From the NCBI GenBank assembly GCA_029844215.1, contig CM056728.1, positions 84,629,676 to 84,693,675 on the forward strand: DNA of 64,000 nucleotides, read 5' to 3'. This DNA comes from Przewalskia tangutica (lineage: Eukaryota; Streptophyta; Magnoliopsida; Solanales; Solanaceae). The notes below the pieces were generated by a model. That model was not told the DNA's origin. It made no database searches and saw nothing but the letters and a program-made list of their open reading frames with translations. The position numbers and the translations under genes were made by a program. Shown here one piece after another: positions 48,160 to 61,117 of the stretch (positions are counted from its first letter, which is position 1; each line of letters begins with the position of its first letter).

Positions 48160-48955
48160 TATATCCATATATCAGGCATAAGAGTTTTTTTCTTTATGTA
48201 AGGTGGAAATCACATGACATTAGTACTACGGGTATTATTACACTCAATAAAATTATTGTTTTAAGATAGAAAAGAACCGACGCTCCCCGATGAACCCAAT
48301 CACGCATGGAAGGTGCTAAGGCGACAAATGTTAATGGTATGGCTTGATTAGTAGTGGTGGTGGTCGAAGTGGTGATGGGATAGAGCTTGACCCGACTATC
48401 ACATCTCTTAGAGGTATTCCCGTCGAAAAATCCTTCACAGAAAATTCGAAAAGGCCAAAGTCAACAGAAACTCAATTATCAGTTGTAAATTTTCAAACAA
48501 ACATCAATTTTTTAATTGAGGATCATGAATGACATTTTTCAAGGCTAAATGTTGGTTTGAGGGAGACAAATTTGTGTGACCATAACCACAAATTGAATTG
48601 ATTTACCATTACCAATAATTATGCCACGATTTGTTCTCAAATTGAAATAAAATGAGAGATTACCTAGTGCAAACGTCATGTGAGAAGTAGCATCGGTATC
48701 TATGTACCAATTAGCATTCAAAGGATTTAATCAAAGTATCTGCATCGCTGCCTCGATATCCATGAGAGTTGGGACCGTTGCTGGGCCTGCAGCAGTGAAG
48801 ATCAATTGTAGTTGAGGCCCAAGCAGGCCCCATTCAGCTGAACCCCTATCTGCTGAAGGCCATTGGTACTGGCCCAATATGGTGCTGTAAATTGTTAAAA
48901 CATTGGATTGTGCCACTGCCCAATGGCCAGCCCCACCACCACTGTGCACCGGCCC
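48160..48955 (-). other. copia gag-pol spacer region, degraded
   Basis: Lies between the recognisable gag tail and integrase. Protease and pre-integrase region expected here. Only short broken frames are present; I cannot point to the protease active site. Confidence 0.4.
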
Positions 48956-49324
48956 AAGGTTACGACCAGTGGTGCTGCGACCCAGTCTGCTGGTCACTGT
49001 ATCCGCCATGGCTGCCGCCACTTCTACCACCACCGCTGCTGTTTTTGCCACCATTTTTCTGATTTTTTCCCTTTTTGCCGCCATAATTGTTATGGTTTTG
49101 GCTAGAATTTTCCAAGACATAGTGGGGGTCATCGGTGTCGCATGACGTGGCCACCATTATGGCGGAATTGGCTCCGGTTGCCTCCTTTTTAGTCAATCTG
49201 AGTTCTTTTAAGGTGAGCATGGAACGTGCTTGGTAGAATGGCGGGAGAGTATTTCTTTGACAAAGAAGAGTTCCAACACCATTATAAACATCGGAGAGGC
49301 TTGCAATCATCTGAAGAACAAGAC
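48956..49324 (-). pseudogene. gag: copia gag fragment (UBN2-like)
   Basis: Contains LPPFYQARSMLTLKELRL, a typical plant copia gag stretch, followed by a Gly/Lys/Asn-rich tail (KKGKNQKNGGKNSSGGGRSG). A CCHC knuckle is not visible. The N-terminus is lost at the LTR D junction. Confidence 0.65.
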
Positions 49325-52300
49325 TGTTACACCCCGTAGTTCCAGGGTATGTATGTGAGAACGTACGTACGAGAATACGACATTAAAATTGGAAAGGAAG
49401 AAAGATGTGGTTTTTCGACGGAAAAGTTTTCGAGCTTCGTGAAGGAAAAAGGTTTATTATTGAGAATTGGATTCTCAACTTTGGTATTTAAGACTTTACG
49501 AATTTATAAGAATTATGGAATTTGTTTTTTTACGGATTTGGTCATGTGGGGCCCACCCGAGGAATTTTACGTTTTGTGGGGCCCACGAGGGTTGCAGATT
49601 TTTATGGACGAATGAGAAGGAGACACGTGGCACCTCCCCCACATAGCCTTGGACGAAATTATGCAAGGTTTGGATGGCCATTTGACCATTGTGGATGATA
49701 AGTCTTCAAGCTTGAGAATATTGACCAAGTCAACTTGTCCACTTGGCTATTATCCATGTGTTCTTCATCCTAGCCACACATTTGTGATTATATTGACCCT
49801 CCATTGTATTAAATATACACACTAGTGCAAGACTTGTCTTCAACACTTAGAAAAATTTCAAGACTTGTTCTTCATATTTAGGAGCTCTCGGGTTTGCCCT
49901 AAGATCCACACAAAAAAATTGTAGTTTTGTTCCATTATTCACAAGACTTAAACCCAAGGTCCCTAAGGGTATTGTAAGGATATCTCAATAGAAAGATCCC
50001 GGAAAAGTGGCATTTTCGTATTAGTCGCAAGGCGGAAACTTAAGGAGTTCTTCAACTTTGAAGTTGGAACTTGAAGATGAGTTCTTCATAGAACTAAGGA
50101 GTGCTTGGAGCGGATTGGAACATAAGGAAAGGAGCTAAGAATTGCTAAGGAGCGACTTTGAATCTTGGATATTTTAAGGGCTTGTAAAGGTATAATTCTT
50201 GTCATTTTAGTAATTAAGATTACTTATTGTTGTAGCTATGGATATTAGCAAGCATGAGGTTTTTATATTATGAAGTTGATAAGTGTTATGGATATTGGAA
50301 CTCTAATCCGAAAACTAGCATGTTTAGCCCTTAAGATTACAATTCGATTTGAGTATTAGTTTAAGTCGTCACATGTTATATAAAAAAGGAATTATAGTTG
50401 TTGAAGTTGTTTATGACTATGTAGCATGTTGGAATAACAACTTGTATTGAAAAAGGAATTGAAAGAGAAGTAGTGTTGTTGTAGCCGAGAATTGCATTGT
50501 ATTGTGGACTAGTTGGTAGTAATTGTGGGGCGGAATTTTACACGTATTGTAGGGCGTGCAATCCCCTTTGTATTAGCTGAATTGTTTGAGCCTTAAATGT
50601 GGCGTTTGGTTATTGAATTCGGCCTTGAAAAAGGTGGCAAAGTATGTAGAAACAAAGGAAGTGCTGCCCGATTTTCCGTAGAATTTAGTGACCTTGTACT
50701 TAGAATATTCTACGTTCGAAGCTAGAGGTTAATAGACGTTTTATGACCATCATAGGTTGAAGTACTACGAGTAACGTATTATACTTGAAGGGTGGAAAAG
50801 GCTAGCAAGGGTATAGTACTTTGGAGCATTTTGCTAATTGTCGATAATCGTCGCGAGGTATGTGAACCTCTTCCTATCTTTTCTAGCATGATTGTTGTGA
50901 ACTATGTAGTACGGTAGACGTACGGGTGCTAAACGAATTTTGGTTGGTTTAACATATAAAGTGTTATAATAGCTTTATGGGAAGTTAATTATAACGACTT
51001 TATGTAGGTAAAAGAATGGTTTATTGATTTTAAAAGATAAGAGACTTGACTTATATTTGACTTGATATGAAATGTGAAGAACTTTAATTGTGTTAGAAAG
51101 TGGTGAAACCTCATTCGTGAGAAATGAGTACTTGATCAAAAAAGAAAAAGGAATAAGTTTTATTGATTTCGGAAATGGGAATAACTATCGAACAAGCCAT
51201 TGCAGCGTTAATAAAGGAAAATGTAATGACAAATAATTATATTAAAACAAGTAGAATCTTCCATCTGCATAGAAGCTAAGATAAGACAAAATTGTATTAC
51301 ATTTTATAGATCATGGCTACTTTAATAAAAATCATTATAAACAAGTATTGTTTTCTTACATTCCAAAGTAAGGAACTTGATTTCTAAAAGAAAAGAGACT
51401 TGAGAATTTTAAGTGTTTTGGTTTAAAAGAAAGGCATGGTTTTGTCTTAAATTGGTTTAAAACATAAAGTGTTATAATAGCTTTATGGGAAGTTAGTTAT
51501 AACGACTTTATGAAAACAAAAGAATGGTTTTATTATTGGATTTAAAATGGTAACTTGACTTTAAAAGGAGAAGTGATTTGGTTTAGAAAGAAGGCATGGT
51601 ATTGTCTTGATTGGGTTTAAAAAGAAGGCATGGTATTGTCTTGATTTGGTTTAAAAAGAAAGTATGGAAATTGTTTTGGTTTACTTAAAAAGATAGTTAC
51701 TCTATTTTGATACTACGGGTATCGTGTGACCTTTGTAAAAGAAATGGATCTTTTTGAAAGAATTTAAGTACGTAGTACTTTAGGGTTAAAACCCGGATTT
51801 GTTGTCATAAAATGAACATCTAAGAGTATGTTGAACTTGCCTATGCTAGTAGTGATAGCGTTTGTTGTACAAGTATTGTATTTCTATACCACCGCGTCTC
51901 TCGATGGAGGGCCGGCTGACTTGTTGTGAACTTATTTGGACGTACCGGCTGTGACGGAGGATTCCATGGGTATGCTTCCATTGTGATTGATCTTGGCCGT
52001 GCTTATACGATGAGGGATGCCGGGGCATGCGACCAGGATGCGGGTTAGATGCCCGGACGTTTGATTGGGCGTCTGCGGCGTGTGGAGGATTCCACGGGTA
52101 TGCTTCCATTGTGATTGATCTTGGTCATGCTTATACGATGAGAGATGTCGGGGCATGCGGCCAGGATGCGGGTTAGATGCCCGCGCATTTCATTACTCTA
52201 TGGCCATGTTTATACGATGAGGGATGCCGGGGCATGCGGCCAGGATGCGGGTTAGATGCCCGCGCGTTTCATTACTCTATGGCCATGCTTATACGATGAG

Positions 52301-52939
52301 GGATTCCGGGGCATGCGACCATGTTATATTTTTACTCCATGGGCTAGCTCCCCGTGAAGACATGTACTCACGATGAGGGATTCCGGGGGCATGTTATATT
52401 CTTATTCCATGGGCTAGCTCCCGTGAAGACTGCGCCTACGATGAGGATTAGAGACGCGTTATGGCCATGATTATCGATGAGGATTAGGGGCATGCGGCGC
52501 GTTATATATATATATATATATATTGTATATGTCTGCAAGCGGTGAGGTAGGATGACACGGGGCGTCACTGGTTATATGTTACGCCTACGGTAGCGATGAT
52601 GGAGGATTCCACGGGCAGGAGGTATATATATATGTATTGTATATATGTACGCCGACCGTGAGGTAGGATGCCACGGGCACATCACATGAGTATGATTTAT
52701 GTCATAAACTGCCGACAGTGAGGAAGGAATTCCACGGGCATGAGTGATGACTGTGTGGGCGTGAGTCCCTGACTTGACATGTCTATTTATATATGGTGTA
52801 CTGTAGTTTGGTTATCATACATGTCTTCTGTTTTATATAGACTATTATGATTTCATTTCTGATATTTTGATTTCACATACTTGGTACATGTTGCATCGAC
52901 CTCGCCGAAGTGCGTTCACGCCAAGTAGTAAGTACACCA
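49325..52939 (+). mobile_element. LTR D: related gypsy LTR, 3' end cut by element C
   Basis: Starts TGTTACACCCCGTAGTTCCA directly after copia gag text. Middle parts (50840-51330, 51660-51910) and the segment 52700-52920 match A and C LTRs. It stops at ...aagtacacca (52939), where the next LTR begins, about 0.4 kb short of a complete 3' end. It differs from C in its sub-repeats and 5' third, so it is another sister subfamily. Confidence 0.75.
51960..52480 (+). repeat. Sub-repeat array in LTR D (79 and 128 bp units)
   Basis: ttatacgatg recurs at 52003, 52131, 52210 and 52289, giving spacings of 128, 79 and 79 bp. Each unit carries gatgccggggcatgcg and gatgcgggttagatgccc. Shorter partial units follow to about 52480. 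It occupies the place of the caagtacga array of A and C. Confidence 0.85.
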
Positions 52940-53330
52940 TGTTATACCCGTATTTCGGAGTATGTGCGTGAGGACGTCGTCTGAAAAGTTTAAGCCTTAA
53001 GTAGGCCAAGGGACGAAATTTTGTGCCACAGTACCAAAAAGAATTGTTTCCGACAAACGTTTTCTAAACTTTGCGAAGGGAAAATTACGGCTGCAACATT
53101 AATTATTTTTGCGGATTTTTCCGAGAGATGAAATATTTTGGACCAACGAGAGGGCGACACTTGTCACCCTCAAGTTGGCGGATTTGTGGGCGTGTTCTTG
53201 GACGATTTCAAGTCATGGAGTAGGTAGGATATTTGTGATATTTTGTGTGGTAGATGGATAAGGTACACTTTCCCAAATCCTCACCCTACACTTGCCCACC
53301 ACTTGTCTTAATCTTGTCCATTGATTGGCC

Positions 53331-53338
53331 TATAAATA
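53331..53338 (+). promoter_or_regulatory. Putative LTR TATA box (C1)
   Basis: TATAAATA followed directly by a C-run of about 14 bases. Confidence 0.6.
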
Positions 53339-55250
53339 CCCCCCCCCCCCCCTTAGTTGAAGATTTCTTCATCCACAAATAATTTCCAAGTCTTGAAAAT
53401 CCTCCCCCATTCTTGTTGCTCTCGTCCAAAGAGCACCCCTCCCCCTTGGTGCGGCCATGTGGCCGAGACGTACTCCCCCTTCCTTTGTGGTGCTAGCCGC
53501 AAGTACCCCACTTGGTAGAAAAGTATTCTCCAAGTATTGTTACTATTCCAAAATACCTTGGCCCAAATACCTTGTAGTATTCCAAGGTTACACCTATACT
53601 AAAAGCCGAAATACTATTATACTTCCCTTGATCCAAAAACGAAAACCTAAGGAAAATCTTCATAGTCGGTTGAAGTATTAAGAAGAAGTTGCGTAGAACT
53701 TCTAAGGGTTGTTTGGAGCGGGTTGGAGCGCCCAGAGTAGGAGCTAAACGTTGCTCAGGATCGACATTTAAACTTGGATAATTTTGGGCTTATCGAGGTA
53801 AATACTCTTGTCCTTATTGTAATTGGAAATTACATCGTAGTAGTATAGAATTGAATATAAGACACATAGAAGGATATTACAGAAGAGAATTGAAGCGTAA
53901 TAGAAGGATATTACTGAAAAGAATTGAATCGAAATCACATCGGAAGAATATTAAAGAAGAAGATTGAAGTACTTACATAGATTTGTATTCTGATGAACTT
54001 GTGTAGCTTAACGGGTAGGGAAGTGCTGCCCGATTTTCCGTAAAATAGAGAACCTACTGCTTAGAATATTCTACAGAGTAGTCTAGACGTTGATAGACGT
54101 ATATGGCCTTTATAGGTTGAAGTACTGCGAGTAGCGTATTCTACTCGAATGGTGGAAAAGGCTAGCAGGATTACGATGCTGGAGTTATTTGCTAATAGTC
54201 GATAATCGTCGCGAGGTATGTGATTCTTCCTATCCTCTTGAGCATGATATTTTAAAAGAATATGTATAGTACGGTAGACGTACGTGTGTTAACTGAACAT
54301 GGTTTTACCTCGATGTCTTTTGACTGGAGTTTTAAATAATAAAGAATCTTGAAGTATTTCAAAAGAATTAAGAATCGTTTTTGAAAGAAGAGTAATACTT
54401 GGTTTTAAAAGCTTAAGAGTTATACTAGCTTTATGGGAAGTTAGGTATAACGACTTAAGAGTGATAAAAGGCAGTTTACTTAATTGTTTTATGAAAGCCT
54501 TGTATGGATTTGGAAATGAGAATAAGTATCGAACAAACCACAGTGCGCTAATAAAGGAAATGTATTGACTAATAAAGTATTATTAAAACCGGTAGAAACC
54601 TCCATCCGCAGAAGCTAAGATGAGACAAAATGATATTACATTTCCTAGATCATGTCGCTTTAATAAGATTGTTTATGAACAAGAATAACCTACTCACATA
54701 TAAGGCATATGTTGCTCAAATTGTTTTAAAAGAGAATTACGTTATTAAATGATTAAGACTATGAACTATGAAATCTTTCGAAAATAAGAGACGTGAATAT
54801 TTGAAATTAGGCAAATTTGAACTTTGGAAAAGAATGTTGTAACTTGATTTTAAAAGGAGAAGTGTTTTGGTTTAAAAAGGAAAGTATGGAAGTTGTTTTG
54901 GTTTACTTAAAAATGTTAGTCACTCTATTTTTATAATACGGGCATCGGGTGACCTTTGTAAAGGAAATGGATCTTTTAAAAAGAACTTAACGTATGTAGT
55001 ACTTTGGGGTTAAAAACCTGGACTTTGGCATAAAATGAAAGTACCTTGAGTTGTGTGTAACTTGCCTATGTTTGCGTGTGATAGCCTTGTCGTGCTAGTA
55101 TTGTATTTCTATACTACCGCGTCTCTCAATGGAGGGTCGGCTGATTTGTTATGATCTTACTTGGACGTCTGGCGGTGTGGAGGATTCCAGTGCGCTCGCG
55201 CTGATAGTGTTATTCCATGGACTAGCTCTCCATGAGGTTTTATTGATTCA

Positions 55251-55702
55251 GCCTTGGTATCTGGTGGTTGGCTTTCGTACTTGCCCCGTCTCGTGGCTGA
55301 TTCGGCCTTGGTATCTGGTAGTTAGCCTTCGCACTTGCCGCTCGGTTTAGTGGCGAAGTCTCGTGATACTGACGCGGTATCCGTAGTTAGCCCTCGTACT
55401 TGCCCGGTCGACTCGTGACACGGCTTTGGTATCCGTAGTTGGCTTTCGTACTTGCCGTGTCGCCTTCATGGCGAGTCGTGATCTGACGCTTGGTATCGGT
55501 AGTTAGCCCTCGTACTTGCCGGTCGACTCATTGACACGGCTTTGGTATCCGTAGTTGGCTTTCGTACTTTCCCGTGCTCGGCCGTGGTTTGGTTGTATAG
55601 TATTGTTAGTACGGCTTTGGTATCTGGTAGTTGGCTTTCGTACTTGCCCCGGTCAGTTGATGACGCGGCTCCAGTATCTGGTAGTTAGCCTCGTACTTGC
55701 CG
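55251..55702 (+). repeat. LTR sub-repeat array (C1), about eight units
   Basis: ttggtatctggtagttggc followed by tttcgtacttgcc, in about eight variably damaged units; reverse complement of the array at 1133-1670. Confidence 0.8.
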
Positions 55703-56389
55703 TCACGGTTTATGATTTCAGTGGGACCTGGTGTTTATATGTACTCCTTGGTATTATTATATCATAGACTGCCGGCAGTGAGGAAGGTATTCCACGGGCA
55801 TGATTGATGTTGAGGGCGTGAGACCTATAGTTATATTTGAGTGATGACTTGGAGGGCGTGAGTCCACGACTTACGTATTCGCTTATTTAATGGATCGTAG
55901 TTTGGTTATCATACATGTCTCGCTTTATATAGACTACTATGATTTCATTCTGATATTTTGATTTCATATACTTGGTACTGTTATCGACCTCCTTGGCCGC
56001 GTTCATCGCCGCGAGTAAAGGTACATCGGTTGTTGACCCTCGATCATAGGATCACAGTTAAGCGTATTGTTTAGCTCCGTTTATCCGGAGGCTTATCTTT
56101 TGGTATAGTCCCCTGTCACTGTAGGTACTTGTACATTCAGGGGTATGGCGGCCCCGTCCGTCATGTTGTATAAAAACTCTTAAGTGCAGAATCTTGTTGT
56201 GGGCGGGGTTTGTAAGGATGTGCTTATTCAAACTTTGTATATATATATATATGAAAAGCGACTTTCTCTCGATAAAATGTGTCTCATTTTACATTTGATT
56301 CATGTCTTGTTTTTATGTTCGATTTCTCGATGTATGACTACTTGGGTGCGGGCAAGGCACGATCACGGGCCGAACAGTCGTGACAAAAG

Positions 56390-56400
56390 TGGTATCGAGC
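56390..56400 (+). other. Primer-binding site, first unit of C (altered)
   Basis: TGGTATCGAGC, one base short of TGGTATCAGAGC at the CAG. Confidence 0.8.
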
Positions 56401-56585
56401 GATTAATCCTCGGAAAGTGTCTGAATCGTGTCTAGTAAGTCTTGATTATCGGTGTGTTGTGCACCACATCTATAATCGAGGAGGCTGCGAGACATTTAGG
56501 ATTAGTTTCCATTCTTCTCATTCGAGATCTTGCCTTAGAAGCGTGTTATAAGTTGGACCCTCGACGTAATTTCGTTTTTACGATT

Positions 56586-57835
56586 ATGCCTCGCGTAAAA
56601 CAACCCAGCGAATGGGCAAAGCGGCCGAGGCGCTAGTAGGATCTGAGAGCAATGCGGCGCGAGCCCGGATCATTACCGAGATAGTGCTTGACGGCGAGTT
56701 TTGCGACGCCCGGCCCAGCGAAGTTTAGAGCGCGGCGGTGGCTGCGATACCGATACACGAACCTCCAGTCCCACGGCCGGAAGCGAGAGAGATGGGGTAC
56801 AAGAGATGGCCCGATTATTGGCGGTGATAGTGGCAAGGCACGAGGATAAAAGCTGAATCTGGCGATTCCGTGCCGTAGTACCGTAGTCCACGAGGCGGAT
56901 AGTTTGAGGCTGCGGGACTTTACGAGCCGCTTCGGTGTTTTACTGGTCGAGGCACGAAGGCGATCCGCGAGTTCATTCGGCGATTCTGACGGATCATGAG
57001 AGTGATCAAGGCGGAGACCGAGTCGGTGGTCTTAGGTTCGCATCGGTGCGTGATACTGCGATCGTGGTTTGATTCGTGAGGCGTCGGAGAGTATGCACTT
57101 CCGGCCGTATGGGGCGAGTTCTCGAGGCATTTCTTGCACATTTCTTTCCTCCATATGAGAAGAACGCGGGCGACAGATTTTTGATATTGAGGCGGGGCGG
57201 CGTGCGGTTGGAGTACAATGTGGAGTTTGACTCATTAGCTCGATGCGTCCCGCGTTAGTAGCCGACATGGGGACAAAGTACACCGCTACGTCACCGGGCT
57301 AGATGACTACTTGGCAGAGGCTTGTGCGGGTGTAGCTCTTCAGCCGGGCATGGACATTGCCCGCATGCAGGCTTATGCACTTGGGTGTGAGGAGCGGAGT
57401 GGTCGACGGAATGACCAAGATCGGCGAGAAGAGGCCGTGACAGTGGTCCTTTGGTAACTTTCAAGGCGAGACCGCCTCGGCCGAGCTAGTTATGTACCTC
57501 GTCGATGCAGTGGTCCTCCACGGCCTTGAGCGTCGAGGTATTCAGAGGCGGTCGGGACTCCAAGGTTTTAGATTTTCGTGAGTAGGAGTGCTCGCGGATG
57601 AGGTCACCCTTGTCTCGGTGTGGCGTTGTGGAAAAATTCATAAGGAAAGTGTCGTACTAATTTGGGAGATTGTTATGCTTGCGCCAGCGGGGCCATTTGG
57701 CGAGCGTCAGGCAGGTAGCACGGTGGGTTAGCACGTACTACGAGATCGATTGCGGGTTCTTCACCTTCCATAGCTAGGCGGGATGTTCATACACCGAGCC
57801 ACGGCAGAGGTCACGGTGGAAGTTCCCAGTTTTAG
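56586..57835 (+). pseudogene. gag: gag, first unit of element C (frame-broken)
   Basis: Homologous to 62416-63714 along its whole length; start ATG 56586 and stop TAG 57833-57835 correspond. Recognisable pieces in changing frames include VIKAETESVV-like text near 57000, EYNVEFDSLA near 57210 and the linker/knuckle region 57440-57720. Almost every difference from the other copy is a short indel or swap at CAG, CTG or a CC/GG run, e.g. gaggcaggacgggcg against gaggcggggcggcg. This may be a base-calling effect and not genuine decay. Confidence 0.7.
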
Positions 57836-58754
57836 CGGTCCTTTGAACCGCCTATTTTTTTCAGGTATATCCTTAACCCTCTAGAGATTAGCATGCGTGA
57901 TACGATGTTTATATGTTGAGCACTTTGTACAGATAGTGTTGTGTATATTGTGGTTTAGAGACATGGTTAGTTGAAAGGATAAGTATGACGCGGAAGGTAT
58001 GAACCTTAGAATATTACACGTTGAGACCTTAGATGTAAGCCGTCTTGAGTAAAAGATTTATGTTTATGTTGACCTTTATCGAGTGCAAATGTATTGTGGG
58101 ATAATTCCATGGGTTGTGTAACATGAAAGTGGTAGCTTTCGGGACTTGAATAGCTAAGATTGTTCGGATCGGGAACAAGAGTTTGCGCGATGCAGGTCGG
58201 GTAGAGGACCATTCGCGGGTCAACCCGCGGCCTGTAGTATGGTGGGGTCAGTTCGAGGTGGTCCCGCCAGGTGGTAGGGTCACGAGGGTGCTAGGCCCAA
58301 GTTTAGATGACCATCGTATGAGTTCGTGGATATGTTCGACCAGAAGCGGATCGTGAAGGCCGGGAATGGCCTTAAAGAAGATCGAGGCTAGTAAGATGAC
58401 CAAGTTTGGAGGTAGTGACTCCAGAAATTTTGGGAATCAAGCAATGGCGAAGTATGGTACATATACTAGAAAGAGTTCAAGTGTTCGAGAAGAGTACGAC
58501 GAGTAAGGAAAGAAGTGAACATGTGCTAAGAAAATAGAAATGATCATTTTGTTGTGAAGTAAAGGTGCGAAGAGGATATCTTTTAGACCGTGGGTGGGAG
58601 CTTTTGTGATGTAGGAGTGATTCCTCGTTGACTTGGGTTAAGTATTTTCGCGTGTGTTATTTTGTGGCCAGGTGTGGCATTGGCAACTTGTTTAAGTTAA
58701 GAGGAACGTTATCGTTACCCGTCTTGAGAAGGAACATTCGGGACGAATGTTTCT
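57836..58754 (+). other. Noncoding 3' internal region, first unit of C
   Basis: About 0.92 kb, colinear with the minus strand of 3786-4746. No domain seen. Confidence 0.6.
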
Positions 58755-58767
58755 AAGGAGGGGAGAA
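58755..58767 (+). other. Polypurine tract of element C
   Basis: aaggaggggagaa abutting TGTTATAAC. Confidence 0.8.
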
Positions 58768-59157
58768 TGTTATAACCCGTATTTCCAGTATATGCGTGAG
58801 GCGTGCGTCAAAAGTTTAAGCCTTAAGTAGGCCAAGGGACGAAATTTTGTGCCACACTACCAAAAGAATTGTTTTCCGACGAAACGTTTTCCAAACTTTG
58901 CGAAGGGAAAATTACGGCTGCAACATTAATTATTTTTGCGGATTTTTCCGAGAGATGAAATATTTTGGACCAACGAGAGGGCAACACTTGTCACTCTCAA
59001 GTTGGCGGATTTGTGGGCGTGTTCTTGGACGATTTCAAGTCATGGAGTAGGTAGGATATTTGTGATATTTTGTGTGGTAGATGGATAAGGTACACTTGCC
59101 CAAATCCTCACCCTACACTTGCCCACCACTTGTCTTAATCTTGGCCATTGATTGGCC

Positions 59158-59165
59158 TATAAATA
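59158..59165 (+). promoter_or_regulatory. Putative LTR TATA box (C2)
   Basis: TATAAATA followed by C-runs at 59166, about 59229, 59306, 59342 and 59379. Confidence 0.6.
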
Positions 59166-61117
59166 CCCCCCCCCCCCCTTAGTTGAAGATTTCTTCATCC
59201 ACAAATAATTTCCAAGTCTTGAAAATCCTCCCCCCCCCACCCTTCTTGTTGCTCTCGTCCAAAGAGCACCCCTCCCCCTTTGTGAGGCCTTTTGGCCGAG
59301 AAGTACTCCCCCCCCTTCCTTTGTGGTGCTAGATGAAAGTACCCCCCCCCCCTACCTTGAGTTGTTCTCGTGAAATACACCCCCCCTTGGTAGAAAAGTA
59401 TTCTCCAAGTATTGTTACTATTCCAAAATACCTTGGCCCAAATACCTTGTAGTATTCCAAGGTTACACCTATACTAAAAGCCCGAAATACTATTATACTT
59501 CCTTCACACAAAAACGAAACCCTAAGGAAAATCTTCATAGTCGGTTGAAGTATTAAGAAGAAGTTGCGTAGAACTTCTAAGGGTTGTTTGGAGCGGGTTG
59601 GGCGCCAGTAGGAGTTAAACGTTGCTCGGGATCGACATTTAAACTTGGATAATTTTGGGCTTATCGAGGTAAATACTCTTGTCCTTCTATTGTAATTGGA
59701 AATTACATACGTAGTAGTAGAATTGAATATAAGACACATGTAAGGATATTACGTAAGAGAATTGAACTGTAATAGAAGGATATTACGTAAAAGAATTGAA
59801 TCAAATCACATCGTAAGAATATTAAAGAAGAAGATTGAATCAGACTTACATAGATCGTATTTACTGAGACTTGTGTAGCTTAACGGGTAGGGAAGTGCTG
59901 CCCGATTTTCCGTAAAATAGAGAACCTATCGCTTAGAATATTCTACTGAGTAGTCTAGACTTTGATAGACGATATGGCCTTTATAGGAAGATCGCGAGTA
60001 GCGTATTCTACTCGAATGGTGGAAAAGGCTAGCAGGATTACAAGATTGGAGCTATTTGCTAATAGTCGATAATCGTCGCGAGGTATGTGATTCTTCCTAT
60101 CCTCTTGAGCATGATATTTTAAAAGAATATGTATAGTACGGTGACGCGTCGTGTGTTAATCGAACATGGTTTTACCTCGATGTCTTTTGACCGAGTTTTA
60201 AATAATAAAGAATCTTGAAGTATTTCAAAAGAATTAAGAATCGCTTTTGAAAGAAGAGTAATACTTGGTTTTAAAGCTTAAGAGTTATACTAGCTTTATG
60301 GGAAGTTAGGTATAACGACTTAAGAGTGATAAAAGGAACGGTTTACTTAATTGTTTTATGAAAGCCTTGTATGGATTTCGGAAATGAGAATAAGTATCGA
60401 ACAAACCACAAAGAAGCTAATAAAGAAATGTATTGACTAATAAAGTATTATTAAAACCAAGAGAAAACTCCATCTGCATAGAAGCTAAGATGAGACAAAA
60501 TGATATTACATTTCCTAGATCATGGCTGCTTTAATAAGATTGATTATGAACAAGAATAACCTACTCACATATAAGGCATATGTTGCTCAAATTGTTTTAA
60601 AAGAGAATTACGTTATTAAATGATTAAGACTATGAATTATGAAATCTTTCGAAAATAAGAGACGTGAATATTTGAAATTAGGCAAATTTGAACTTTGGAA
60701 AAGAATGTTGTAACTTGATTTTAAAAGGAGAAGTGTTTTGGTTTAAAAAGGAAAGTATGGAAGTTGTTTTGGTTTACTTAAAAATGTTAGTCACTCTATT
60801 TTTATAATACGGGCATCGGTGACCTTTGTAAAAGAAATGGATCTTTTAAAAGAATTTAACGCACGTAGTACTTTGGGGTTAAAACACAGACTTTAGCATA
60901 AAATGAAAGTACCTTGAGTTGTGTGTAACTTTCCTATGTTTGCGTGTGATAGCCTTGTCGTTAGTATTGTATTTCTATACCACCGCCTCTCAATGGAGGG
61001 TCTGATTTGTTATGATCTTACTTGACGCACGGCAGCGACGGAGGATTCCACGCGCGCCCCGCTGATAGTGTTATTCCACGGACTAGCTCTCCATGAGGTT
61101 TTACCGATTCGCCTTGG

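Larger units (their letters stand above)
47007..49324 (-). mobile_element. Ty1/copia element, 5' half
   Basis: Minus-strand gag, integrase and start of RT of the element whose remainder is at 23360-24863. When element B and one aaggg are ignored, the RT frame crosses the break without a shift. The right end is cut at 49324 by LTR D inside gag; the 5' LTR is not in the window. Confidence 0.8.
52940..56385 (+). repeat. LTR C1
   Basis: Begins TGTTATACCCGTATTTC and ends CAGTCGTGACA, followed by aaag and the PBS. 3446 bp. Confidence 0.85.

Noticed and set aside
56586..57835. Endogenous pararetrovirus or viral coat protein
   Set aside because: The capsid core, knuckle and flanking LTR/PBS/PPT fit a Ty3/gypsy gag; no movement protein or viral RT is seen.
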